A stretch of DNA of 64,000 nucleotides from NCBI GenBank assembly GCA_039973685.1, contig JBDWKL010000011.1:78843-142842 (forward strand), read 5' to 3'. The stretch is from Hyphomicrobiales bacterium. GTDB lineage: Bacteria > Pseudomonadota > Alphaproteobacteria > Rhizobiales > JACESI01. Positions 8,671 through 18,947 of this stretch are shown in pieces (positions within the stretch are counted from its first letter, which is position 1; every line of letters begins with the position of its first letter). The notes beneath the pieces are model-generated. The model ran no database searches. It was not told the DNA's origin and saw nothing but the letters and a program-made list of their open reading frames with translations. A program made the position numbers and the translations under genes.

Positions 8671-9780
8671 TTAGTTGGCGGGAGCAAGGCGGAGGAGGTA
8701 ACCACTGTCAGAATGGGTGAGTAGATATAAAGCACCATCTGGTCCTTCGACAATATCTCGCACACGCCCAACGTCGCCTTCTAACAAGCGTTCTTGTTCT
8801 GTGATCTTGCCATTGTCTTGCGATAAGCGAGAGACAAGTTCAAAAGCCAGTGCGCCGACAAAGATGTCACCTTTCCATTTGGAAAACAGATCACCTTGGT
8901 AAAATAAAATCGATGAGGGGGCGATGGATGGATCCCAGAAAAAATGTGGTTGTTCCAATCCATCACGTGCGACACCAGCGCCAATTTTGCGGCCGCTGTA
9001 ATGGCGGCCATAAGAAATGATTGGCCATCCGTAATTTTTGCCCGCCTTTGGTTGATTAATTTCATCACCACCACGTGCGCCGTGTTCAGATGTCCAAATC
9101 TCTCCCGTTTTAGGATGCACCGTGATGCCTTGCGCATTGCGATGACCGATAGACCAGATTTCTGGAAGCGCCTTCTTGCCATCTGCAAAGGGGTTGTCAG
9201 CAGGAATTGTGCCGTCTGGGTTAATTCGTATGATGGAGCCTGCATGATCAAATGGATCTTGGGCGCGAGGGCGTTTGCCACGGTCACCATGGGTGATGAA
9301 CAAAGTGCCATCTCGCGCAAATACAAGGCGCGAACCAAAATGTCGGCCTGTTCCAGTTTTGATGTTTTGACGGTAGATCACTTGAGTGTTTTGAAGCTCT
9401 AAGCCGTTAAGCTGCCCACGAGCAACCGCCGTGCCGCTGCCGCCTTCGCCCGCTTCTGAAAAGCTTAGATAGACCCAGCGGTTTTCAGCAAAGTTTGGAT
9501 CAATTGCAACGTCGAGCAAACCACCCTGACCACGTGCACGAACTTTAGGCGTGCCTTTGAGCGGTTTTGACAAAGCGCCATCTTTGAACAGTCGCAAATT
9601 GCCGTCGCGCTCGGTTATCAAAATGCTCGCGTCTGGCAAAAATGCAAGCGCCCACGGTGTGTCGAGCTTGCTGGATAAAACCTCAACTTTGAGTTCGTAG
9701 TCTTTTGATGGAAACGGATTGGCTTGGACGGGGAAGGCAAATCCAAAAAGAATGAGGATGAAGCTGCACAGTCTAATCAT
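8671..9780 (-). CDS. PQQ-dependent sugar dehydrogenase-like beta-propeller protein
   Basis: 369 residues with a Sec signal peptide (MIRLCSFILILFGFAFPVQA), so periplasmic. The rest matches the glucose/sorbosone dehydrogenase six-bladed propeller family (soluble aldose dehydrogenase, YliI type): LDTPWALAFLPD, RHFGSRLVFARDGTLFIT, IGHRNAQGI, WTSEHGARGGDE and GRVRDIVEGPDGALYLLT. Such enzymes oxidise aldoses with pyrroloquinoline quinone. No pqq genes are in the window, so the cofactor must be made elsewhere or taken up. Followed directly by the DUF1499 gene. Confidence 0.88.
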   Translation of the reverse strand: MIRLCSFILILFGFAFPVQANPFPSKDYELKVEVLSSKLDTPWALAFLPDASILITERDGNLRLFKDGALSKPLKGTPKVRARGQGGLLDVAIDPNFAENRWVYLSFSEAGEGGSGTAVARGQLNGLELQNTQVIYRQNIKTGTGRHFGSRLVFARDGTLFITHGDRGKRPRAQDPFDHAGSIIRINPDGTIPADNPFADGKKALPEIWSIGHRNAQGITVHPKTGEIWTSEHGARGGDEINQPKAGKNYGWPIISYGRHYSGRKIGAGVARDGLEQPHFFWDPSIAPSSILFYQGDLFSKWKGDIFVGALAFELVSRLSQDNGKITEQERLLEGDVGRVRDIVEGPDGALYLLTHSDSGYLLRLAPAN

Positions 9781-9800
9781 GGTTCGCCTTCTGCGTTGGT

Positions 9801-10418
9801 TTAAACAGATGGAAGCCAGTCCATCGAAACAAAACCATCTATACCACGAACCCGGTTGAGCCAGTCTTCAATTTTTGGAAATGTGGAAAGGTCAAAGCCG
9901 CCTTTTTCTGCTTTGTGAGTGTAAGCGTAAAGAGCAATATCCGCGATGGTGAATTGGTCGCCAACGATGAAGGATGATTTTGCCAGCTGTAACTCCATTG
10001 CTAAAAGCGCTTTCATGCCCCCTTCCATAAGGGCTGACATCTTTTCTTCCGTTGCTAAATGGGCGCGACTTGCAATGGTTGATAGGGAGATGCGAACGGC
10101 GATGTTTGGTTCGTGGCTATATTGTTCAAAGAATAACCATTCATAGACTTTCGCCCGCTCAAAGGCATCTGTTGGCAGGTAGTTAGTGCCTTCTGCCAGA
10201 TGCAATAAGATGGCATTGGATTCAGCCAATGTGCGTCCATCGGTATACTGAAGGAAGGGAACTGCGCCTTTTGGGTTGAGGGCTAGAAATTCAGGCGTTG
10301 AAGATTGTCCAGCAGATGGCGCAATGGCGATGCTCTTGAAGGGTGTTTGTTGTAATGCCAGTAAAAGGCGGACTTTGTAGCAATTTCCTGATTCAAGCAT
10401 GTCATGAAGAATGAGCAT
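9801..10418 (-). CDS. Glutathione S-transferase family protein
   Basis: 205 residues. An N-terminal thioredoxin-like domain (about 1-78) has the SGNCYKVRL start near the expected catalytic position, the cis-Pro segment KGAVPFLQ, and the ESNAI glutathione-binding motif. An all-helical C-terminal domain includes FTIADIALYAYTHKAEKGGFDL. It is cytosolic and joins glutathione to an electrophile or isomerises one; the substrate is unknown. It lies 20 bases upstream of the sugar dehydrogenase gene on the same strand, so the two may share a transcript. Confidence 0.88.
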   Translation of the reverse strand: MLILHDMLESGNCYKVRLLLALQQTPFKSIAIAPSAGQSSTPEFLALNPKGAVPFLQYTDGRTLAESNAILLHLAEGTNYLPTDAFERAKVYEWLFFEQYSHEPNIAVRISLSTIASRAHLATEEKMSALMEGGMKALLAMELQLAKSSFIVGDQFTIADIALYAYTHKAEKGGFDLSTFPKIEDWLNRVRGIDGFVSMDWLPSV

Positions 10419-10586
10419 TTGTTTCCCTTCGCGCCTGCGGATTTTCGTTGTCTTTCAACATACTATCCATTTTGGCTGCTGTCTCATTAGAAAGACTGAC
10501 ACACTCATGAAAAATCCTGATGATGGAAGTCATTTATCCCCCTTGTAAGTGAAGCGTTAGGGGCGTAGGTTCGCGCCGTAAAATGA

Positions 10587-11819
<1,233 letters not shown>

Positions 11820-11834
11820 GCGAGCGGACACGTT

Positions 11835-12266
11835 ATGACGGTCTGCTTTGACCATGGTAATTCGGCCCTGCTGATTGATCGCGCTCATGCGATCCGGCGG
11901 GCCGTTTTTATTGAGGAGCAGCACGTCAGCGAGCCTGAAGAATGGGACGACCTTGATCAAGCAGCGATCCATTTTATTGGTGTTGATGCAGATGAAGACG
12001 TTGCGACCGGACGTATGATAGTGGCCAATGGGGTCGCTAAACTACAGCGCATTGCCGTGTTAAAACACGCACGCGGACGCAATCTCGGGCTCAAATTGAT
12101 CAAAACGATGATGGATGTTGCTGAAAAAGGAAACAACGTTCACACGTTTAAATTAAGCGCCCAAACATACGCTATTCCATTTTATGAACGGCTCGGATTT
12201 GTCGCCTTTGGTGGTGAATATGATGATGCCGGCATTCCGCATCGGGACATGAAACGAGCCGTATAG
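11835..12266 (+). CDS. GNAT family N-acetyltransferase (ElaA/YjcF type)
   Basis: 143 residues. The layout is that of a GNAT fold: an early VFIEEQHVSEPEEWDDLD segment characteristic of the ElaA/YjcF group, the LQRIAVLKHARGRNLGLKLI beta4-alpha3 acetyl-CoA loop (Q/RxxGxG/A variant), and YAIPFYERLGF near the end. It transfers an acetyl group from acetyl-CoA; the acceptor is unknown. Spacing to aatA suggests one transcript. Confidence 0.85.
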   Translation: MTVCFDHGNSALLIDRAHAIRRAVFIEEQHVSEPEEWDDLDQAAIHFIGVDADEDVATGRMIVANGVAKLQRIAVLKHARGRNLGLKLIKTMMDVAEKGNNVHTFKLSAQTYAIPFYERLGFVAFGGEYDDAGIPHRDMKRAV

Positions 12267-12437
12267 CGCCGTATTTGCTTGGAATCGGACTATTTTCACA
12301 AGAATATGATGGAATTTGATCGAAAAATCGGTTCTTTTTGCAATGGTGCGCAATCTTTAACCATGATCATCTATTATAAATCTAATTGACTAAAAGTGAT
12401 GCCTTCAACGTGGGTATCAACATTCAGGAGAAATACT

Positions 12438-13463
12438 GTGCTGATTAAACGTCGCAAAAGCTGGGAAATTCCAGAAAATCAAGCAACACCGGAAAGCGCC
12501 TTTTTAAACCGTCGGCAATTGGTTGCCGCTGGTGGCTTGGCTGCGGGTAGCTTGGTTTTGCCAGAGAAAGCGCGCGCTCAAAATGCTTTTGAAAACGCTC
12601 TCGGTGCCATCTTTGGTAAGAGTGAAGACGAGAAAGCTGCTGCTAAAGAAGTCGACCCAAGCGCCAAACTTTATCCAGCAAAACGCAATGAGAAATATAC
12701 TCTCGATCGCGAGCTGACGCCGCAAGACGTGAACGAATCATACAATAACTTTTATGAATTCGGCTCGCACAAACGCATCGCCCGCGCTGCCCAATCGCTG
12801 AAAGTTCGCCCTTGGACAGTTGTGATCGACGGCATGGTGGATCGCCAGCGCTTCTTCTCAATCGATGATTTGCTAGCTGAAGTACAATTGGAAGAGCGCC
12901 TTTATCGCCATCGTTGTGTTGAAGCATGGTCTATGACGATACCGTGGTCTGGTTTCCCAATGTCAGAGATTGTTCGTCTTGCGAACCCGCTTTCAAAGGC
13001 GAAATATATCCGCATGGAGACATTCAACGATCCAGAAACAGCAAGCGGCCAGCGCGCATCCTTCCAGCCTTGGCCTTATGTTGAAGGTCTTACAATGGCC
13101 GAAGCGATGAACGAGCTAACGTTTATGGTAACGGGCACCTACGGCAAGCCAATGGCGAAACAGCACGGTGCGCCTTTGCGTCTTACTGTGCCGTGGAAAT
13201 ATGGCTTCAAGTCAATCAAGTCGATCGTGAAATTCACGTTTACAGACAAACGCCCTGTCAGCTTCTGGGAAACCTTGCAAGCGCGCGAATATGGCTTCTG
13301 GGCCAATGTAAACCCAGAAGTAGACCATGCTCGCTGGAGCCAAGCGAAAGAGCGGGTGCTTCATACTGGCGATTTTGTGCCAACGCTTCTTTATAACGGT
13401 TACGGCGAACAAGTTGCCGACCTTTATAAAAACATCCCAAAGAGCGAGCGCTTGTTTACTTAA
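12438..13463 (+). CDS. msrP: Protein-methionine-sulfoxide reductase, molybdopterin subunit
   Basis: Periplasmic molybdopterin enzyme (YedY/MsrP) that repairs methionine sulfoxide in envelope proteins using electrons from the haem membrane protein MsrQ. GTG 12438 is preferred: AGGAG lies 6 bases upstream and the product then starts MLIKRRKSWEIPE as in relatives. A twin-arginine signal (NRRQLVAAGG, Arg 25-26) shows Tat export after cofactor insertion. The molybdenum-ligand Cys lies in YRHRCVEAWSM, and WKYGFKSIKSI and the C-terminal YLYNGYGE-like LLYNGYGEQVA are conserved. No msrQ follows; a terminator comes next. Confidence 0.93.
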   Translation: MLIKRRKSWEIPENQATPESAFLNRRQLVAAGGLAAGSLVLPEKARAQNAFENALGAIFGKSEDEKAAAKEVDPSAKLYPAKRNEKYTLDRELTPQDVNESYNNFYEFGSHKRIARAAQSLKVRPWTVVIDGMVDRQRFFSIDDLLAEVQLEERLYRHRCVEAWSMTIPWSGFPMSEIVRLANPLSKAKYIRMETFNDPETASGQRASFQPWPYVEGLTMAEAMNELTFMVTGTYGKPMAKQHGAPLRLTVPWKYGFKSIKSIVKFTFTDKRPVSFWETLQAREYGFWANVNPEVDHARWSQAKERVLHTGDFVPTLLYNGYGEQVADLYKNIPKSERLFT

Positions 13464-13485
13464 ACGCCGCCACAATCAAACAATT

Positions 13486-13512
13486 AAACCGCCCCTTTGT
13501 GGGCGGTTTTTT
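13486..13512 (+). terminator. Intrinsic terminator of msrP
   Basis: A 9-bp stem AAACCGCCC (13486-13494) with GGGCGGTTT (13501-13509), loop 6 nt, then more T. It lies 23 bases after the msrP stop codon. Confidence 0.88.
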
Positions 13513-13608
13513 GTTGGGCATGGGATGAAACTTATTGGTTGACGAAACTTTGGAAAACCATTGAACTCTAACCAGCACTTAAGTCGTGAGCGAAGGGAAT
13601 CGTTGCCA

Positions 13609-14928
13609 GTGGTGGATAAGAAGCTCACTCGTAAAAGTGTACTCGTTTTGGGTGCTTATGGGCTTATCGGTTTTCATATTACCCAGAAGTTGGAGCAAGC
13701 AGGTTTTAATGTGATTGGCCTTGGCCGTAATCGCAGCACAGCTAATCGTGTCTATCCGTCGCTTGATTGGCGCATTCATGACCTTCGCGATTTAAGCGAA
13801 GCATCACATTGGCAACCTGTGCTTGAAGGTGTTGATCTGGTGGTCAATGCGGCTGGTGCGTTGCAAGAATCGGGTGATGATAAACTGGATGTCGTTCATC
13901 GCGGCATGCTAGAAAGTTTACTTCCAGCGCTGGCAGAACGTGGCATCGGGCTTGTACAAATTTCTGCGGTTGGTGCTGAACTCAATGCCGACACAGCCTT
14001 TATGAGCACCAAAGCAGAGGGCGATCAATTGGTTCGTGAGGCGGGCATTGATCATTGGATTTTCAAACCGGGTTTGGTGCTTGCGCCAACGGCTTATGGC
14101 GGGAGTGCTTTGTTGCGGCTTAATGCTGCCGTTCCCATTGTGCAGCCTTTGGCTTTGCCTGAGACAAAAATTCAAACCGTCCATGTGGATGACATCGCGG
14201 GCGCTGTGGTGATGGTTGCACAAGGTAAAGTGGATGCTGGTATTGAGTGTGATCTTGTTGAGGAAACAGAGCACAGTTTAGAAGGCGTCATTGGCGAAAT
14301 CAGAAATTGGCTCGGGTTCAATCCAGCGCGGTTCCGTTTGGTGTTGCCACGTTGGGCGCTTTCGTCAATTTCGTTCATTGCCGACAGTTTAGGGCACTTG
14401 GGTTGGCGCTCACCGCTTCGAAGTTCTGCTGTGAAAGTACTTGAAACAGGAATTTCTGGCGATGCGTCTCAATGGCGAAAATGGCATGATGTGCCGTTGT
14501 CTCCGCTTTCAAAGACGTTAGAGGCAATGCCAGCTTTGGCTGAAGACCGATTATCAGCGCGCATGGCATTATTGATGCCGATGGTTATCGCTACCCTTGC
14601 ACTCTTCTGGTTCCTGTCTGGCATTCTTGGGGTAGTCAGTCTTAGCGCGGCAGCTAATGTTTTGACGGCTGTTGGATGGTCGTCAGCACTTGCCAAATTC
14701 AGCGTGGTGTTTTGGGCTGTCGTGGATGTTGCTCTCGCAGCAGGCATTTTATATCGCCCCACGGCGAAACTTACCTGCCTTTGTATGATTGGCGTGAGCT
14801 TGTTCTACTTAGCCGCCTCTACAGTGACAGTGCCGAGCCTTTGGCTTGATCCTTTGGGCCCGCTCGTGAAAGTGTTGCCGAGCATTCTACTTGCCCTTGT
14901 TGCTCGCGTGATGTTGGAGACGAGATGA
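13609..14928 (+). CDS. SDR/NmrA-type oxidoreductase fused to a DoxX-like membrane domain
   Basis: About 440 residues. N-terminal Rossmann domain with VLGAYGLIGFHITQKL (NAD(P)-binding glycine pattern), VVNAAGALQ and an NmrA-like VQISAVGAE segment; the C-terminal 120 residues contain four hydrophobic segments (from MALLMPMVIATLALF) of the DoxX-like type. The start is uncertain: GAAGGGA is followed by TTG 13603 and GTG 13609/13612, and the frame opens at a TTG at 13561. Substrate unknown. The last four bases overlap the next gene, which encodes another small membrane protein, so the two products probably act together at the inner membrane. Confidence 0.8.
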   Translation: MVDKKLTRKSVLVLGAYGLIGFHITQKLEQAGFNVIGLGRNRSTANRVYPSLDWRIHDLRDLSEASHWQPVLEGVDLVVNAAGALQESGDDKLDVVHRGMLESLLPALAERGIGLVQISAVGAELNADTAFMSTKAEGDQLVREAGIDHWIFKPGLVLAPTAYGGSALLRLNAAVPIVQPLALPETKIQTVHVDDIAGAVVMVAQGKVDAGIECDLVEETEHSLEGVIGEIRNWLGFNPARFRLVLPRWALSSISFIADSLGHLGWRSPLRSSAVKVLETGISGDASQWRKWHDVPLSPLSKTLEAMPALAEDRLSARMALLMPMVIATLALFWFLSGILGVVSLSAAANVLTAVGWSSALAKFSVVFWAVVDVALAAGILYRPTAKLTCLCMIGVSLFYLAASTVTVPSLWLDPLGPLVKVLPSILLALVARVMLETR

Positions 14929-15398
14929 TGGAATGGATCGACCTCATTCGCGTTTTACATGTGCTTGGCGCCTGCGTTTTGATCGGCACGGGTAGCGGGA
15001 TTGCCTTCTTTATGGTGATGGCTCATCGAAGTGGTGACGCTAAGCTTATTGCAGGTGTTGGCTCCATCGTGGTGATCGCGGATTGGGTGTTTACCGCCAG
15101 CGCCGCAGTTCTTCAACCGATCACAGGCCTGCTGCTCATCCATCATGTGGGGTGGTCATTGGGCGACGGCTGGATTTGGCTATCGTTGGTTTTATACGGC
15201 GTGATTGGCGCTTGTTGGTTGCCTGTCGTTGTTATTCAAATGCGATTGCGAGATTTGGCGGTTGAGGCCAGTACCCAAAATACCCCCTTGCCACCACGCT
15301 ATCACAAGCTCTTTCGCATCTGGTTTGCCTTAGGCATTCCAGCGTTTACCGCAATCGTTGTTCTTTTGTGGCTGATGGTAGTGCGGCCTGATTTCTAA
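14925..15398 (+). CDS. DUF2269 family membrane protein
   Basis: 157 residues with about four membrane segments (WIDLIRVLHVLGACVLIGTG; VIADWVFTASAAVLQPITGLLLI; WLSLVLYGVIGACWLPVVVIQ; IWFALGIPAFTAIVVLLWLMV). The LHVLGACVLIGTG start and the following MAHRSGD match DUF2269, also annotated as predicted integral membrane protein. It starts with ATGATG overlapping the SDR-DoxX stop, so translation is probably coupled. Role unknown. Confidence 0.8.
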   Translation: MMEWIDLIRVLHVLGACVLIGTGSGIAFFMVMAHRSGDAKLIAGVGSIVVIADWVFTASAAVLQPITGLLLIHHVGWSLGDGWIWLSLVLYGVIGACWLPVVVIQMRLRDLAVEASTQNTPLPPRYHKLFRIWFALGIPAFTAIVVLLWLMVVRPDF

Positions 15399-15409
15399 AA
15401 TTGCAGTGA

Positions 15410-16300
15410 TTAAAACTGCCACTTTTGCGCTTCTGAAACGAGGAAATCGCGGAAGGCTTGAACGCGGGCGGAGTTGCGTAGGTCGTCGGTGTAGACGAAA
15501 TAGGTGTCGAAGGACGGCACGCTTTCTTCCACAGGTAGCTGCACGAGGCCAGGTTCTTTATCCACCACATAGTCTGGCAGAAGTGCGATGCCAACGCCGC
15601 GTTGGGCTGCGTTTTTCATGGCGTATACATTGTTGACTTCGAGCGTAGAGGTGCGTTCTGTTTTACTGTCTTTACCCGCCCGCAAAATCCAATTCAGTTC
15701 CTTCAAGTGGTCAGGATAATTGCGACCGAATGAAATGATGCGGTGGTTGTCGAGGTCTTTGGTGTCTTTCAATGGGCCGAAGCGCTTTAGATAATCTTGC
15801 GAGGCATAAAGGTGAAAATGCACCGTGAAGAGCTTGCGCTGGATGAGGTCTGGTTGTGTTGGCGCATGAAGACGGATTGCAACATCAGATTCACGCATGT
15901 TGAGATCCAGCTCACTATCTGAGAGCTGCATTTGCAGTTTAATGTCGGGGTAGAGATCCGTGAAATTATTGATCCGCGATGTCAGCCACGTGCTGCCAAG
16001 ACCAATGGTCGTGTTAACGCGCAACGACCCACTTGGCCGTTCCTTGGAGTCTGTCAGCCGCACCATGGCGGCTTCCAGTTTCATCAGCACATCATGGGCC
16101 GTGCGGTAAAGATCGTCGCCTTGCTCAGTTAAGATCAAACCACGGGCATGGCGATGGAAGAGGGTGACGCCCAAATCATATTCAAGCGCACTCACCTGAC
16201 GACTGACCGCGGACTGGCTCAGGTTTAATGTTTCACCAGCATGGGTGAAACTGCCCGCCTCTGCAGCGGCATGAAAAATCCTGAGTTTATCCCAATCCAT
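15410..16300 (-). CDS. lsrB: LysR-type regulator LsrB/VtlR
   Basis: 296 residues. The N-terminal winged helix (MDWDKLRIFHAAAEAGSFTHAGE, LSQSAVSRQVSALE) and the text HRHARGLILTEQG are those of LsrB (Sinorhizobium) and VtlR (Brucella, Agrobacterium). The C-terminal half is the LysR effector domain. In rhizobia this regulator controls redox stress, lipopolysaccharide and AbcR small RNAs. Support comes from context: it lies directly downstream of trxB on the same strand, as in Sinorhizobium. Convergent with the DUF2269 gene, 11 bases apart. Confidence 0.88.
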   Translation of the reverse strand: MDWDKLRIFHAAAEAGSFTHAGETLNLSQSAVSRQVSALEYDLGVTLFHRHARGLILTEQGDDLYRTAHDVLMKLEAAMVRLTDSKERPSGSLRVNTTIGLGSTWLTSRINNFTDLYPDIKLQMQLSDSELDLNMRESDVAIRLHAPTQPDLIQRKLFTVHFHLYASQDYLKRFGPLKDTKDLDNHRIISFGRNYPDHLKELNWILRAGKDSKTERTSTLEVNNVYAMKNAAQRGVGIALLPDYVVDKEPGLVQLPVEESVPSFDTYFVYTDDLRNSARVQAFRDFLVSEAQKWQF

Positions 16301-16346
16301 CTTGGTGCCCGTTCATTGGTTTGTTCAGCTTAGCGATACAACTTAT

Positions 16347-17309
16347 CTATTCGGCGGCTTGCTTGGCTTGATCCGCTTCATGTTCGGCAATGTATTTTTC
16401 TGCTTCCAGCGCTGCCATGCAACCCATGCCCGCAGCTGTAACAGCCTGACGGTAGATGTCGTCTGTTACGTCACCAGCAGCAAAGACGCCTGGAATATTG
16501 GTGGCGGTCGAATCTGGTGCCGTCCACATATAACCGCTATCGCGCATTTGTAGTGTGTCTTTGAAAAGATCGACTGCTGGCGCATGGCCAATAGCAACGA
16601 ATACGCCGTCCACGTCTAATGTGCTGATCTCGTCTGTCTTGGTGTTCTTTACATTGACGCCGGTTACAGATGGCATCGGTTTTGTGTCACCTGTAATTTC
16701 ATCAACAGCGTGGTCCCATAGAACTTCAATCTTAGGATGAGCAAAGAGGCGTTCTTGCAAAATTTTCTCAGATCGTAATTCGTCACGACGGTGAACGAGC
16801 GTTACTTTTTCTGCAAGGTTTGCAAGATAGAGCGCTTCTTCAACAGCGGTGTTGCCGCCGCCGATGACAGCCACTTTTTTGCCGCGATAAAAGAAGCCGT
16901 CGCATGTAGCACAAGCAGAAACACCGAAGCCCATGAAGGTTTGTTCTGATTCAATACCAAGCCACTTTGCTTTAGCGCCAGTGCAGATCACCACCGTGTC
17001 AGCGGTGTAGACTTCGCCGCCATCGCCAACTGCTTTAAACGGGCGGCTTTCAAGATCGACGCTTTTAATTGTGTCGTTCACAAGCTTAGTGCCGACGTTT
17101 ACTGCTTGGTCGCGCATTTGTTCCATGAGCCAAGGGCCTTGGATTGGATCAGCGAAACCTGGATAGTTTTCAACCTCGGTGGTGATGGTCAATTGTCCGC
17201 CTTGTTCAAGGCCTGTTACCAAAACAGGTTCTAGCATGGCGCGTGCTGCGTAAACTGCTGCGGTATAACCGGCAGGGCCGGATCCTATGATTAGGACTTT
17301 AGTGTGCAT
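16347..17309 (-). CDS. trxB: Thioredoxin-disulfide reductase
   Basis: 320-residue FAD flavoprotein that reduces thioredoxin with NADPH (cytosol). FAD motif GSGPAG (9-14), redox pair C133-A-T-C136 in SACATCDGFF, NADPH motif GGGNTAVEEA (about 150-159) and HRRDELRSEK (NADP phosphate binding) are all present, as is the C-terminal GVFAAGDVTD. Low-molecular-weight TrxB type. It is followed 46 bases later by lsrB; an upstream gap of 135 bases separates it from the ELM1-like gene and may hold its own promoter. Confidence 0.96.
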   Translation of the reverse strand: MHTKVLIIGSGPAGYTAAVYAARAMLEPVLVTGLEQGGQLTITTEVENYPGFADPIQGPWLMEQMRDQAVNVGTKLVNDTIKSVDLESRPFKAVGDGGEVYTADTVVICTGAKAKWLGIESEQTFMGFGVSACATCDGFFYRGKKVAVIGGGNTAVEEALYLANLAEKVTLVHRRDELRSEKILQERLFAHPKIEVLWDHAVDEITGDTKPMPSVTGVNVKNTKTDEISTLDVDGVFVAIGHAPAVDLFKDTLQMRDSGYMWTAPDSTATNIPGVFAAGDVTDDIYRQAVTAAGMGCMAALEAEKYIAEHEADQAKQAAE

Positions 17310-17444
17310 CGATGATGTCCCTAATGAGAAGCTTGGAAGTTACCTTGATATTGCCATTGAAGGGGGCGGGGTCAAGTATTGAGTTTTTAAATTTGATAAT
17401 CTTTGTGGATCGCGGTTGATAACCTTCAATTCCGTTGAAATAGG

Positions 17445-18386
17445 CTAAAGCCGAAAGGCACCTTTAACGGCTTTGGTAATCGCGGGCGTTTCGTCAAAGC
17501 GGGGTTGAATACCTGCTTTGATCGGTTGGTCCTCTGCCATGACGAGGCCTTTTTCTCGTAGTCTGCGAATAGTCCAACGGAATTTGTTGGGATTGCCAGT
17601 TGGCTCAACCACATGAACGGGCACTCCGCTCGCCAACGCTTCGCCGACCATGTTGTGACTATCACCGCTCACCAAAATGGCGTCGGCTTCTGACAGCATA
17701 TGAAAATAGGGATTGTCGCCGGAACCATCCCAGATGAAACTTTCAGGGCAAGGGCTGGCTGCTCTAACGGCTTTCAAAAAATTATCTGGAGTTCGGCGTG
17801 AAGCCGTGACCATGACCGCGTTAAAGCCAGCGGCCTTTTGCAATTTATTTGTGAAGGCGTTGATTGCGGTATCGTCATAAGTTGCGTGCTTGCTGTTACC
17901 ACCCAAGATGACGGCGAGTTTTGGTCCGGTGAGCTTGGTCAGCCTAGGATCCGGTGTCTGCTTGCAAGCATCTAGCTTTTCTTCTGATACCAAATGCGGC
18001 GCGGTAAGCGTGGAGATGACGTGCTCGCCTGAGAGCTGGTCGTGGCTCGGTGCCCATACGTGCGCAAAAGACGAAACATTGCGGCCCGGGTTTTTCAGAA
18101 ACAAAACGCGGGTGCGGCCTTTAGATTGTTTGAAGAGGCGCTTTGCATAGGGGTATGTCTGGCGATTTGCTGCGATAATGAGGTCAGGCAGCGGGGCTTC
18201 AAACTTCGATAGCTCATGTGGGTCAACAGGCCCCCACGGCATCAAAAATTTCCAAGGTTGCCTTGGCGATACTTCGATAAAGCGCACATTACTGGATAAA
18301 CGGCGAGCAATCGCTTCGCATTGAACGACATCGCCTCGTCGTCCATCGGTGATAATCCAGATTGATGGCTGTGCGCCGTCTGTCAT
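17445..18386 (-). CDS. ELM1-like (mitochondrial fission ELM1 family) protein
   Basis: 313 residues resembling the bacterial homologues of plant ELM1: opening SIWIITDGRRGDVVQCEAIA, central LAVILGGNSKH, SRRTPDNF and DAILVSGDSHNMVGEALASGVPVHVVEP. The last segment looks like a glycosyltransferase-B nucleotide-sugar binding region (compare MurG/LpxB type), so a glycosyl transfer role is possible but unproven. It begins four bases after the greA stop on the same strand and is almost certainly co-transcribed with greA. Confidence 0.8.
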   Translation of the reverse strand: MTDGAQPSIWIITDGRRGDVVQCEAIARRLSSNVRFIEVSPRQPWKFLMPWGPVDPHELSKFEAPLPDLIIAANRQTYPYAKRLFKQSKGRTRVLFLKNPGRNVSSFAHVWAPSHDQLSGEHVISTLTAPHLVSEEKLDACKQTPDPRLTKLTGPKLAVILGGNSKHATYDDTAINAFTNKLQKAAGFNAVMVTASRRTPDNFLKAVRAASPCPESFIWDGSGDNPYFHMLSEADAILVSGDSHNMVGEALASGVPVHVVEPTGNPNKFRWTIRRLREKGLVMAEDQPIKAGIQPRFDETPAITKAVKGAFRL

Positions 18387-18390
18387 GATA

Positions 18391-18867
18391 CTAGACGTAT
18401 TTTACGTCCAAAATTTCATAAGCGCGCGTACCGCTAGGTGCAGCAACTTCGATGCTGTCGCCTTCTTCTTTGCCGATCATAGCACGGGCGATAGGGGACG
18501 AGATTGAGATTTTACCGCTCTTAATGTCGGATTCTAAATCGCCGACGATTTGGTAGGTTTTCTCTTCGTCCGTATCTTCATCAACCATTTTCACCGTCGC
18601 ACCAAACTTGATGTTACCGCCAGTCATTTTCGTCGGGTCGATTATTTCAGCACGGCCAAGCTTGTCTTCAAGCTCCATAACACGGCCTTCATTGTGGCTT
18701 TGAGCCTCTTTCGCCGCGTGATATTCCGCGTTTTCAGAAAGGTCACCATGGGCGCGCGCTTCTTCAATCTCACGGATAATTTTACCGCGAATATTTTGCT
18801 GGCGGTCTTTCAACTCGTCTTCCAACGCTTTGTAGCCTGTGATGGTCATCGGCACTTTTTCGACCAT
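18391..18867 (-). CDS. greA: Transcription elongation factor GreA
   Basis: 158 residues. An N-terminal antiparallel coiled coil (about 1-75, [32 protein letters not shown] with the acidic tip) is followed by a C-terminal FKBP-like domain ([33 protein letters not shown]). It enters the RNA polymerase secondary channel and stimulates cleavage of backtracked RNA. ATG 18867 with AAAGAGG upstream is chosen; the frame continues to 18927 but would run into a hairpin. The leader contains a terminator-like structure, described separately. Confidence 0.96.
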   Translation of the reverse strand: MVEKVPMTITGYKALEDELKDRQQNIRGKIIREIEEARAHGDLSENAEYHAAKEAQSHNEGRVMELEDKLGRAEIIDPTKMTGGNIKFGATVKMVDEDTDEEKTYQIVGDLESDIKSGKISISSPIARAMIGKEEGDSIEVAAPSGTRAYEILDVKYV

Positions 18868-18910
18868 GGGAACCTCTTTAAAAACTGACCCACCTATGAT
18901 TGCGAGCCAT

Positions 18911-18947
18911 AAAAAGCGCGGCTCCACTAAACTTACTGAAGCCGCGC
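18911..18947 (-). promoter_or_regulatory. Terminator-like hairpin in the greA leader
   Basis: Read on the minus strand, GCGCGGCTTC pairs with GGAGCCGCGC (10 bp, one G-U) around a 12-nt loop, and TTTTT follows at 18915-18911, ending 43 bases before the greA start codon. No minus-strand gene lies upstream, as the next gene (19256) points away. The hairpin should therefore stop part of the greA transcripts and release a short leader RNA. E. coli greA has a leader terminator giving the GraL RNA; whether this is equivalent is inference. Confidence 0.65.
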
